Assembly: GCA_017634455.1 (NCBI GenBank)
Contig: JAGBNK010000018.1
Location: forward strand, 1-64,000
Direction: 5' to 3'
Origin: Lachnospiraceae bacterium
GTDB taxonomy: Bacteria > Bacillota > Clostridia > Lachnospirales > Lachnospiraceae
Length of the DNA stretch: 64,000 bases
A program made the position numbers and the translations under genes. Shown here piece by piece: positions 26,597 through 33,888 of the stretch. The notes under the pieces are model-generated. The model searched no databases, was not told the origin of the DNA, and saw only the letters and a program-made list of their open reading frames with translations. Every line of letters starts with the position of its first letter. Positions within the stretch are counted from its first letter, which is position 1.

Positions 26597-26818
26597 ATGG
26601 TTTTTTACTTATTGTTAATGGTGCTTTTATAAGTAATACCTTGCATAAATTGTTTTTTGAAAATAAGAAAATATGAATTTTTAGTTCGCCTTAATCATTA
26701 GGAACAATACATAATATTTTATCTGACAATATTATGGTGATTGTTATAACATTAATTATTACCATAGGATTGTTTATGGTTAGTTGTTATGCGGAGGAAA
26801 AAAAGAACATTGATAAAT
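26597..26818 (+). pseudogene. Possible relic of a small membrane-protein gene in a 333-base gap
   Basis: The stretch 26558-26890 has no intact gene. ATG 26597 follows AAGAGG but stops after 11 residues. Beyond the stop, fragments in two frames look protein-like: FLKIRKYEFLVRLN, then in another frame LGTIHNILSDNI followed by a helix (IVITLIITIGLFMVSC) and EEKKNIDK ending at TAA 26818. One stop change and one frameshift would join them. Could equally be untranslated leader for the response regulator. Confidence 0.25.
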
Positions 26819-26890
26819 AAACAAAATAAGTGACTGTTATACTTTAGGAACTTTTATTAAATAATTGCTTAAACTATTCAGGAGAAGAAA

Positions 26891-27604
26891 GTGGGAAAAA
26901 TACTAATTGGAATATGCGAAGATGATAAAACAAGCGCTGATATTTTAAAAGAGTATATCGGCAAGATTGTAGCTGAAACTATGATGGAATTTGAAATACA
27001 TCATTTTTTCAATGCAGGTGAAATGATAGAACAATTTGAGCCAGACATATTGTTTCTTGATATAGAAATGCCGGGTATGTCAGGAATTGAATTAAAGAAT
27101 TATTATATACAGAATAATAAAAAAGTTCGAATTGTTTTTTGCACAAGTCACATTGATAATATGCCAGAAGCATTTGGGGAAAATGTAGTTGGTTTTTTAA
27201 ATAAGCCACTGAAATATCAAGAGGTTAAAGAAAAATTATGTGTTGCTTTAAAATCATATAAGTTGGAGAATTGTTATATTTCTGTTCGAACCAATAGCGG
27301 TATAGAGCATATAAACTCAAATGATGTATATTATGTTGAATCGTATGGAGAATATTCTAAAGTTTATAATGAAGCGAAAAAATATAAATTAGTATTAGAC
27401 CATCGCTTAATAGATTTTGAAAAAATACTGTTAAATCACAATTTTATAAAAATAAATAAACAAATGATTGTCAGCTTGAATAAGATAAAATCAATAAAAA
27501 GTTTTGTCGAGTTAATTAATGGTGTGGAATTAAAAATATCTAGACGATATAAGCAAGAAGTAGTAGATAATTATATGGCATATTTAAATGAAATGTGTTC
27601 ATAA
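26891..27604 (+). CDS. LytTR-family response regulator (AgrA-like)
   Basis: 237 residues. The receiver domain has the acidic pair in GICEDD, phospho-acceptor Asp57 in LFLDIEMPGMSG, and the switch/Lys region CTSH...FLNKPLK. The LytTR DNA-binding domain spans about 135-235 (HINSNDVYYVESYGEYSKVY, FIKINKQMIVSLNKI). GTG start with GGAG six bases upstream. With the kinase at 27788 it forms a quorum-sensing type pair, likely to control the peptide genes. Confidence 0.93.
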   Translation: MGKILIGICEDDKTSADILKEYIGKIVAETMMEFEIHHFFNAGEMIEQFEPDILFLDIEMPGMSGIELKNYYIQNNKKVRIVFCTSHIDNMPEAFGENVVGFLNKPLKYQEVKEKLCVALKSYKLENCYISVRTNSGIEHINSNDVYYVESYGEYSKVYNEAKKYKLVLDHRLIDFEKILLNHNFIKINKQMIVSLNKIKSIKSFVELINGVELKISRRYKQEVVDNYMAYLNEMCS

Positions 27605-27639
27605 TTATATATATTAAAAGAATGAAAGGGGTGAAGAAT

Positions 27640-27696
27640 ATGTATTTTAAGGCAGATATTTTTGATTTGTTATTAAAGTTGTTGGGTTTACAATAG
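27640..27696 (+). CDS. 18-residue peptide, candidate signal or amphipathic effector
   Basis: The product is MYFKADIFDLLLKLLGLQ. AAAGGGGTGA five bases before ATG is one of the strongest ribosome sites in the window, which argues for real translation. Lys and Asp recur on one helix face with Leu/Phe/Ile on the other. It resembles the amphipathic leader of AgrD or phenol-soluble modulins but lacks the AgrD Cys, and no agrB lies nearby. Sitting between regulator and kinase, it is the natural candidate ligand. Function is inferred. Confidence 0.55.
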   Translation: MYFKADIFDLLLKLLGLQ

Positions 27697-27700
27697 ATTA

Positions 27701-27729
27701 TTGACGCCGAGTCAAAATATGTGTAAAAT
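27701..27729 (+). promoter_or_regulatory. Sigma-A-type promoter before the kinase gene
   Basis: TTGACG (27701-27706), exactly 17 bases, then TAAAAT (27724-27729). The predicted start near 27736 lies directly in front of a terminator hairpin, so most transcripts might end after about 40 bases unless the hairpin is bypassed. Confidence 0.7.
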
Positions 27730-27739
27730 AACCTGGAGC

Positions 27740-27776
27740 GGGAGAGATTTCTAGAGGGAGTCTCTCTTTTTTTTAT
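27740..27776 (+). terminator. Terminator/attenuator hairpin just upstream of the kinase gene
   Basis: GAGAGA (from 27742) pairs with TCTCTC (27761-27766) across a 13-base loop, and a run of eight or more Ts follows. It separates the 18-residue peptide from the kinase start at 27788. Confidence 0.7.
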
Positions 27777-27787
27777 GGAGATTTATT

Positions 27788-29065
27788 ATGGAAGAAGTAT
27801 ATTTTACACTTTCGGTGGTTGAGATACTGCTGTTTGAATATTTTGTTTGTATTCAAAAGATACGAAAGAGTTGGAATAATGTTTTTGGGGCAACAGTTAT
27901 ATTAGTAATTGCAAATATTGTCATTTTTTTATGTGAAATAACAGATGGGAATAGTGTATTTTTCTCATTGGTTATAAGCTTATTGTTGAGTTTAGCTGTT
28001 TTGGACGTTACGGCGACACAAGCTATAGTGTATTGGTTCTTTACGCAATGCTATATGGGGTTGTTTACAGTCTTTTCTCGTTATATATTACTTTTTTTTG
28101 ATATACAACAAAACTATATAAAGATGAAAGTGATAATAATCATAATTACATGCTTTTTAATTGTAGTTGTAGGTTCGCTACTAAAGAGTAATAGAATATA
28201 CGTTGAGTGCATTAGTACTGCGAAAAATGGTGTGATTTTAGTTTCATCTTTTTTTGTTTTTGCAGTTGATTTGTTATATGTATATGCAGACGGAATGCTG
28301 AGATATGATACAAATATAAAGCGTCAAAGAATAATTGCTTCTTTTGGGGTTATTTGTTATTTCATCATGTGTTTTGTGGGATATCTTATTATATTTCTGA
28401 TGTATTATAATGAAAGATTATATAAAGAGACAAATGAAAAAAACATTTTGCTTGAGCGAGAACAAAAGTATTATTATGAACTAAGAAATTCAATAGAAAA
28501 TGTAAAAGCGATTAAACATGATATGAATTATCACTTGCAAAATATTTTTAAAATGGCAAAAAGTGGAAACAATGATGGCTTGGTGAGCTATATAAATGAC
28601 ATTATGGGAATAGAAGGATTGTCTCAGAAAATATCGATAATAACAGGCAATAATATGATTGATTCGCTGATTTTTGATCTGAAAACGGTTTATTCAGATA
28701 TCGAAGTGATTTATAGTGGAATACTTCCGAATGAAGAGGTTGTGTCATCATTTGATTTTAGTACAATAATAGATAATTTGATAATAAATGCTATGGAAGC
28801 AGCGGCATTAAATGACGTTGATGATAAACGTGTTGTATGGATTTATTCATATGTTCATAGTGATAGTTATATTATAAAAGTTTGTAATTATATAAATAAA
28901 AAGATTGATACCAATATGTTAGTGGGAAATAGTTCAAAGAATGATAAGAATAACCATGGTTATGGGCTGATGAATGTGCAAAAAAGTGTAAATAGAATAG
29001 GTGGTACTTTTAAAATTGATGTAAAAAATGATATGTTGGAGGCTAAAGTCATAGTTTTAAGATGA
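27788..29065 (+). CDS. AgrC-like GHKL sensor histidine kinase
   Basis: 425 residues. Six helices fill residues 1-215, the peptide-sensing type of membrane domain. The phospho-acceptor is His244 in IKHDMNYHLQN. The ATPase domain shows IIDNLIINAMEAA (N box) and a GYGLMNV G box, matching HATPase_c_5. It should phosphorylate the LytTR regulator upstream. ATG has a GGAG site after the T run. No processing transporter typical of peptide pheromones follows it. Confidence 0.92.
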   Translation: MEEVYFTLSVVEILLFEYFVCIQKIRKSWNNVFGATVILVIANIVIFLCEITDGNSVFFSLVISLLLSLAVLDVTATQAIVYWFFTQCYMGLFTVFSRYILLFFDIQQNYIKMKVIIIIITCFLIVVVGSLLKSNRIYVECISTAKNGVILVSSFFVFAVDLLYVYADGMLRYDTNIKRQRIIASFGVICYFIMCFVGYLIIFLMYYNERLYKETNEKNILLEREQKYYYELRNSIENVKAIKHDMNYHLQNIFKMAKSGNNDGLVSYINDIMGIEGLSQKISIITGNNMIDSLIFDLKTVYSDIEVIYSGILPNEEVVSSFDFSTIIDNLIINAMEAAALNDVDDKRVVWIYSYVHSDSYIIKVCNYINKKIDTNMLVGNSSKNDKNNHGYGLMNVQKSVNRIGGTFKIDVKNDMLEAKVIVLR

Positions 29066-29075
29066 TTTAGCATTT

Positions 29076-29130
29076 ATAAAGCTTCATGACAAAATGGTTT
29101 GGATCCATTTGCGCCATGAAGCTTTTATTA
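29076..29130 (+). terminator. Bidirectional terminator between the kinase and the ParA gene
   Basis: AAAGCTTCATG (29078-29088) pairs with CATGAAGCTTT (29115-29125), with T-rich sequence on the right and A-rich on the left, so it can serve both converging genes. It marks the right edge of the AT-rich island. Confidence 0.8.
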
Positions 29131-29143
29131 TTTTGATAAATAT

Positions 29144-29908
29144 TTATTTGCGCTTCTTAGTAAGTTCCTTTACGAAATCCATGTAGTCTACCATTGTGTT
29201 ACACTTTGGTGCATAGTCAATTAAGAGCTTCTGCTTCTCCTGGGCTTCCTTAGTCTTTACGCATTCACGAATTTTGGTGGTGAATACCTTGGTGTCCATG
29301 TCTTTGGCAATATTTTCCAACTCTTCCAAAACCTGCTTTTCCAGATTTGATCTGCCATGATACTTTACCAGAAGTAATCCGGCAATCTTGAGATTTGGAT
29401 TCTGTCTCTTTTGCACAGCCTTGATAGTGCTATACAGCTGATTGAGACCCTGTACAGAATAAGCGTCAGCTGTAACAGGTATAATTACTTCGTCTGCTGC
29501 AATCAGGCAGTTGTAAAGTACGATATTTAAAGAAGGAGCAGTATCGATAACTATATAATCGTAGTCATATTCCTCCTCAAGAGCATCTTTGAGACGATAC
29601 ATTCCATCGATGTCTCCGTCTAACATTTTCTCTGCTTTTGCCAACAGAGGATCGCTTGCGACAATATCACCATTGTCTGTTTTTTGAATTGCTTCTTCTA
29701 TTGGGATTCTGTCAGAATCTATAATTACATCATACAAAGTGGCCTGGTCTTTGACCAGTGCTTTGTATGTTGTAGTGCTGTTGCACTGTGGATCTGCATC
29801 AATCAATAATGTTTTCTTTTTCTTTGCCAAAATACCTGCCAATGCTGTTGCAGTAGTGGTCTTTCCTATACCGCCTTTTTGGTTGGCGACTACATATACT
29901 TTTGCCAT
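29144..29908 (-). CDS. ParA/Soj-family ATPase
   Basis: 254 residues. The deviant Walker A KGGIGKTTT, DADPQCNST, and YIVIDTAPS are the marks of ParA/Soj partition ATPases. No parB or parS-like repeat is visible next to it, so it is an orphan. An equivalent gene accompanied by a DUF6465 gene lies immediately upstream here, 14 bases apart on the same strand. Possible roles are positioning a chromosomal or membrane complex; a plasmid origin is not suggested, because flanking genes are chromosomal. Confidence 0.9.
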   Translation of the reverse strand: MAKVYVVANQKGGIGKTTTATALAGILAKKKKTLLIDADPQCNSTTTYKALVKDQATLYDVIIDSDRIPIEEAIQKTDNGDIVASDPLLAKAEKMLDGDIDGMYRLKDALEEEYDYDYIVIDTAPSLNIVLYNCLIAADEVIIPVTADAYSVQGLNQLYSTIKAVQKRQNPNLKIAGLLLVKYHGRSNLEKQVLEELENIAKDMDTKVFTTKIRECVKTKEAQEKQKLLIDYAPKCNTMVDYMDFVKELTKKRK

Positions 29909-29922
29909 TTTTCTCCCCTTTG

Positions 29923-30177
29923 TTAAAATGCGACTTTGCCGCTTATTTCCTTGTTTATTACATAATATACGGTGCCTTCTTCAGGTTTGACATAGATGTC
30001 AACTTCATTCATGTCCTCGTCGTTTACGCCCTGAGATAATGCGTCTCTTTTTATCATCTGTAAAATATTTTCCTCGGAGCGCTCTCTTCCGGCATACTGG
30101 ATTGTTATGTTTTTCTTTGCTGTTGCAAAACCGCCAATCAATCCCTCGGCTCGTTCTACGCTACATTTTCTAGCCAT
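29923..30177 (-). CDS. DUF6465-family small protein
   Basis: 84 residues. The second half IYVKPEEGTVYYVINKEISGKV matches my memory of DUF6465 proteins, a small clostridial family of unknown role with a conserved 'KPE.G..YYVIN' block; the first half has ITIQYAGRERSEENIL. GGGAGGAG precedes its ATG on the minus strand. Cotranscribed with the ParA gene. Confidence 0.72.
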   Translation of the reverse strand: MARKCSVERAEGLIGGFATAKKNITIQYAGRERSEENILQMIKRDALSQGVNDEDMNEVDIYVKPEEGTVYYVINKEISGKVAF

Positions 30178-30222
30178 AATTTCTCCTCCCTCTTGTGTAT
30201 GTAATACACACCATATGACGAT

Positions 30223-30258
30223 ATTTTACCACAATAAAGTGATAAATCAAAATTTATC
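30223..30258 (-). promoter_or_regulatory. Promoter and possible operator for the DUF6465-parA unit
   Basis: On the minus strand TTGATT (30250-30245), 16 bases and TAAAAT (30228-30223) form a promoter. The -35 box is covered by a perfect 7-base inverted repeat GATAAAT-caaa-ATTTATC (30241-30258), a possible repressor site. Confidence 0.45.
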
Positions 30259-30333
30259 TGAAAAATGGTAATTATAATGGGATATTGGGTTTTCAGAGTG
30301 GTCTCTTGGGTGGTAAAACTGGCGCTGTTGTGA

Positions 30334-30339
30334 TAAAAT
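30334..30339 (+). promoter_or_regulatory. Possible extended -10 promoter for the GT2 gene
   Basis: TG-A-TAAAAT (30331-30339) fits an extended -10 element; no convincing -35 box is present at the right distance. It would give a leader of about 80 bases. Confidence 0.3.
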
Positions 30340-30427
30340 TTCTATCAGGTGTAAGTGTCTAGATTTTTAAGAAAAGGCATACGATTAGATGCTTGCAAGG
30401 AGATATAAGTATGTCAAAGAGGTAGAA

Positions 30428-31384
30428 ATGGATAAGAAATTATTAACACTTGTTGTTCCTTCATACAATGAGGAGGAAGCGATTCCTTTGTTTTATGAAG
30501 AAGCATTGAGAGTTGAGAAGGAACTGACAGACATAGATATTGAATATCTGTTTGTAGATGATGGTTCCAGAGATGAAACCATGAGAGTGGTAAAGGAATT
30601 AAATGCCAGGGATCCTAGAGTACACTATGTATCATTTTCTAGAAACTTCGGCAAGGAAGCTGCCATTTATGCAGGCTTGGAAAATGCAGCTGGTGATTAT
30701 GTGGCTATTTTGGATGCGGATTTACAGGATCCGCCATCACTTCTTCCAGAGATGCTTGAGGCTGTGGAAAATGAGGGTTACGATTGTGTAGGTTCCCGTC
30801 GTGTTACAAGAAAGGGTGAACCACCAATCAGATCATTTTTTGCCAGATGTTTCTATAAGTTAATGGGCAAGATTTCATCATCAGAGGTTGTTGATGGAGC
30901 CAGAGACTTCCAGCTTATGAACCGCAAGGTGGTAAATGCCATACTTGCAATGGGTGAGTACAACCGTTTCTCCAAAGGTATCTTTGGATGGGTTGGCTTC
31001 AAGAAGAAGTGGTTGGAATATGAGAATGTGGAGAGAGCCGCTGGAGAGACTAAGTGGTCTTTCTGGAAATTATTTGTTTATGCTTTGGATGGAATCGTAG
31101 CATTTTCAACAGCACCACTTGTTATTGCATCTTTCATGGGCATGTTGTTTTGCCTGATAGCATTTATAGCAATTATATTTATCATAATAAGAACAGTTAT
31201 ATTCGGTGATCCAACATCAGGATGGCCGTCAATGGTATGTATCATTATGTTGGTAAGCGGTATTCAGCTTCTGTGTATCGGTATTTTGGGACAGTATTTG
31301 GCCAAGACATATCTTGAGACCAAGAAGAGACCATTGTATCTGGTTGAGGAAGCAGTATTGGCAAATGATAAAGTTATAAAATAA
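30428..31384 (+). CDS. Polyprenyl-phosphate glycosyltransferase, GT2 (GtrB/DPM1-like)
   Basis: 318 residues from ATG 30428 (AGAGG upstream; the longer in-frame ATG 30389 has no good site). GT2 domain: VVPSYNEEEAIP, FVDDGSRDET, and the catalytic DADLQDPP; ETKWSFWKL is the conserved post-catalytic motif. Two C-terminal helices (residues about 230-290) are typical of GtrB. It makes undecaprenyl-phosphate sugar on the inner leaflet, the donor for GT-C enzymes like those in the first 11 kb. A four-codon ORF (MSKR, 30411-30425) with AAGGAG lies just before the start. Confidence 0.92.
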   Translation: MDKKLLTLVVPSYNEEEAIPLFYEEALRVEKELTDIDIEYLFVDDGSRDETMRVVKELNARDPRVHYVSFSRNFGKEAAIYAGLENAAGDYVAILDADLQDPPSLLPEMLEAVENEGYDCVGSRRVTRKGEPPIRSFFARCFYKLMGKISSSEVVDGARDFQLMNRKVVNAILAMGEYNRFSKGIFGWVGFKKKWLEYENVERAAGETKWSFWKLFVYALDGIVAFSTAPLVIASFMGMLFCLIAFIAIIFIIIRTVIFGDPTSGWPSMVCIIMLVSGIQLLCIGILGQYLAKTYLETKKRPLYLVEEAVLANDKVIK

Positions 31385-31426
31385 ATCTCATATAGGTATT
31401 AATATTTTTAAGGGGAAGGTGATAAC

Positions 31427-32767
31427 GTGAAAATTTTTGAAAATTTTGACGAGTTAACAGAGAAGGCTAAAGAGCTTGAAAAATTCATGGGTCATCGTAT
31501 CGAGGACTTAGAAGGCAAGGCTGTGGCAGCTGCTGGAGTTGTGAAGGATAAAGCGTCTTCCATAGACTTAAGTACAGTGGATTTACACGAGACCATTGGA
31601 GATGGATTTAATCATTCTGATATTTTGAGAGATGAATTTATGCTACATGGCGGTCTGGCTGACCAGGGATATGACTGGTGGTGGCATTCATTTACCGGCC
31701 ATAATGAGAAGACTGGTGAGGAGAAAGCATTTTTCGTAGAATTCTTTACTATTAATCCTGGGTTAGGTGGACCTGAACCTGTATTTGGACAGCTCCCTGA
31801 GAATCAACAGAAGGGAATTAAGCCAAGCTATATGATGGTAAAGGTTGGCGCCTGGGGCAAGGACCATGTGCAGTTGCATCGCTTCTTCGGTTGGGATGAT
31901 GTGACAGTGAGACAGGATGCGCCATATCTTATAAGTGCAGACAACTGTTTCTGCTCTGAAACCAGAACTATGGGAATGGTAAATGTATCTGAGGAAGATG
32001 CCGCAAACCATCCAGAATATATGTCTGATGCAGGCAAGATGTTCTGGGATTTGAAGATTGATAAGCAGGTTGCTTTCAATGTGGGCTATGGTGCTGGAAC
32101 ACCACTTCGTGATGCAGAAGCATTTGAGATGTTTTGGCATGCGGAGGGAATGAAGACTGCATATGAGGGCAAGGTAATACTTAATGGTGAGACATATATT
32201 GTGAAACCAGAGGATTCTTACGGCTATGCTGACAAGAACTGGGGCAAGGATTTCACAAGTCCATGGGTATGGTTGTCTTCAAATAATTTGACAAGTAAGC
32301 TTACAGGAGCCAAGCTGGAGAATTCTGTATTCGATATAGGTGGAGGCAGACCAAAGGTTGGTAAATTTGCCCTGGAAGGAAAGCTTCTAAGTGCCATGTG
32401 GTACGAGGGCGAGCCATATGAATTCAACTTCTCCAAGGTATGGACTCTAACCAAGACCAAGTTTAAGTGCAAGGAAAGTGATACAGAGCTTCGCTGGAAA
32501 ATAATTCAGGAGACTCCAACTGCCAAGATGTATACTGACATTCGATGCAAGAAGGAAGATATGCTTCTGGTTAATTATGAGGCACCTGATGGAGTTAAGC
32601 GTCATAACAGATTATGGAATGGCGGTAACGGATATGGAACTGTTACATTGTACAAGAAGGCATTGAAATTCAAGAATCCTGATTCCAAGAAACCAAAATG
32701 GGAATGGGAATTAGTAGATGAGATTGAAGTGAGAAATGCAGGTTGTGAGTACGGCGAATATTGCTAA
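31427..32767 (+). CDS. Tocopherol cyclase-like (lipocalin-fold) protein
   Basis: 446 residues. An N-terminal helix-rich segment of about 65 residues precedes a domain beginning HGGLADQGYDWWWHSFTGHNE, followed by AFFVEFFTINP and AWGKDHVQLHRFF. This matches the tocopherol-cyclase/CrtC-like lipocalin family (PF14249-like), known in plants and cyanobacteria but found as orphan proteins in gut clostridia. C-terminal VSSNNL, GGGRPKVG and WKIIQETP belong to the second barrel. GTG start with AAGGTGAT. Substrate unknown; a tocopherol is unlikely in an anaerobe. Confidence 0.75.
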   Translation: MKIFENFDELTEKAKELEKFMGHRIEDLEGKAVAAAGVVKDKASSIDLSTVDLHETIGDGFNHSDILRDEFMLHGGLADQGYDWWWHSFTGHNEKTGEEKAFFVEFFTINPGLGGPEPVFGQLPENQQKGIKPSYMMVKVGAWGKDHVQLHRFFGWDDVTVRQDAPYLISADNCFCSETRTMGMVNVSEEDAANHPEYMSDAGKMFWDLKIDKQVAFNVGYGAGTPLRDAEAFEMFWHAEGMKTAYEGKVILNGETYIVKPEDSYGYADKNWGKDFTSPWVWLSSNNLTSKLTGAKLENSVFDIGGGRPKVGKFALEGKLLSAMWYEGEPYEFNFSKVWTLTKTKFKCKESDTELRWKIIQETPTAKMYTDIRCKKEDMLLVNYEAPDGVKRHNRLWNGGNGYGTVTLYKKALKFKNPDSKKPKWEWELVDEIEVRNAGCEYGEYC

Positions 32768-32799
32768 GGGAAGTTGTCGTAAGAAGGGAGATAGGACTT

Positions 32800-33870
32800 A
32801 TGAAGATAGGAATGCTTACAAGTGGCGGAGATTGTCAGGCTTTGAATGCTACAATGCGTGGCGTGGTAAAGGGACTGAGCAACAATGTAGATGATTTGGA
32901 AATCTACGGTTTTTACGATGGATACAAGGGATTGATTTATGGCAATTACAGATTGCTTGAGAGTAAGGATTTCTCAGGTATTCTCACAGTTGGCGGAACA
33001 ATTCTAGGCACTTCCAGACAGCCATTTAAACTTATGAGAGAGCCAGACGAAAATGGTCTCGACAAAGTTGAGGCAATGAAGAATACATATTATAAGTTGA
33101 ATCTGGATTGTCTGGTTATCCTGGGAGGAAACGGAACTCAAAAGACTGCAAACCTTCTTCGTGAGGAAGGGTTAAATGTAATCCATCTACCAAAGACAAT
33201 TGACAATGATATCTATGGAACTGATGTGACTTTCGGTTTCCAGAGTGCTGTAAATATTGCCTGCGAGGCAATTGATTGTATTCATACTACTGCAGCATCT
33301 CATAACAGAGTATTCATTGTAGAGGTTATGGGACACAAGGTAGGATGGTTGACATTGTATGCTGGAGTTGCATCGGGAGCAGATATTATCTTACTTCCAG
33401 AGATTCCTTATGATATGGACAAAATCATAGATGCTATTGAGAAGCGTCATAAAGCCGGCAAGGGATTTACTATCCTTGCAGTGGCAGAAGGGGCAATTTC
33501 CAAGGAAGATGCAGCTCTTAGCAAGAAGGAATTAAAGAAGAAGAGAGCGGAATCTAAATACCCTTCGGTATCATATGAGATTGCTGCTCGTATCACAGAA
33601 AGGACAGGTTCAGAAGTCAGAGTGGCTGTCCCGGGTCATACCCAAAGAGGCGGAAGCCCATGTCCATATGATAGAGTATTATGTACCAGACTTGGCTCGG
33701 CAGCAGCCAGAGCTATTATGGATAAGGACTATGGTAATATGATTGCCATGATAAATGGTGAAACCAAGAGGGTGCCACTTCAGGATGTGGCAGGTAAGCT
33801 TAAGTCGGTGGATCCAAACTGCAAAATGATAAAGGAAGCGAAGACCATAGGTATAAGCTTCGGAGACTAA
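32800..33870 (+). CDS. pfkA: 6-phosphofructokinase
   Basis: 356 residues from ATG 32800, where AAGGGAGATAGG gives a strong site; an earlier in-frame start at 32761 overlaps the previous stop. TSGGDCQALNA, GGTILGTSR, HLPKTIDNDI, HNRVFIVEVMGHKVGWL and GHTQRGGSPCPYDR are the family motifs. Phosphorylates fructose-6-phosphate in glycolysis. The phosphoryl-donor loop reads GGNGT rather than GGDGS, and PKTIDND has Lys where ATP-only bacterial enzymes have Gly, features of group III or mixed PFKs, so donor specificity (ATP or PPi) is open. Confidence 0.93.
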   Translation: MKIGMLTSGGDCQALNATMRGVVKGLSNNVDDLEIYGFYDGYKGLIYGNYRLLESKDFSGILTVGGTILGTSRQPFKLMREPDENGLDKVEAMKNTYYKLNLDCLVILGGNGTQKTANLLREEGLNVIHLPKTIDNDIYGTDVTFGFQSAVNIACEAIDCIHTTAASHNRVFIVEVMGHKVGWLTLYAGVASGADIILLPEIPYDMDKIIDAIEKRHKAGKGFTILAVAEGAISKEDAALSKKELKKKRAESKYPSVSYEIAARITERTGSEVRVAVPGHTQRGGSPCPYDRVLCTRLGSAAARAIMDKDYGNMIAMINGETKRVPLQDVAGKLKSVDPNCKMIKEAKTIGISFGD

Positions 33871-33888
33871 TAGATTTGAGGTAAAATT

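Noticed and set aside
27640-27696. Classical AgrD autoinducer
   Set aside because: No Cys, no acidic recognition tail and no agrB; kept only as a candidate signal of another type.
30389-30427. Longer start for the GT2 gene at 30389
   Set aside because: It has no ribosome site and adds 13 residues before the canonical GT2 N-terminus; ATG 30428 has AGAGG.
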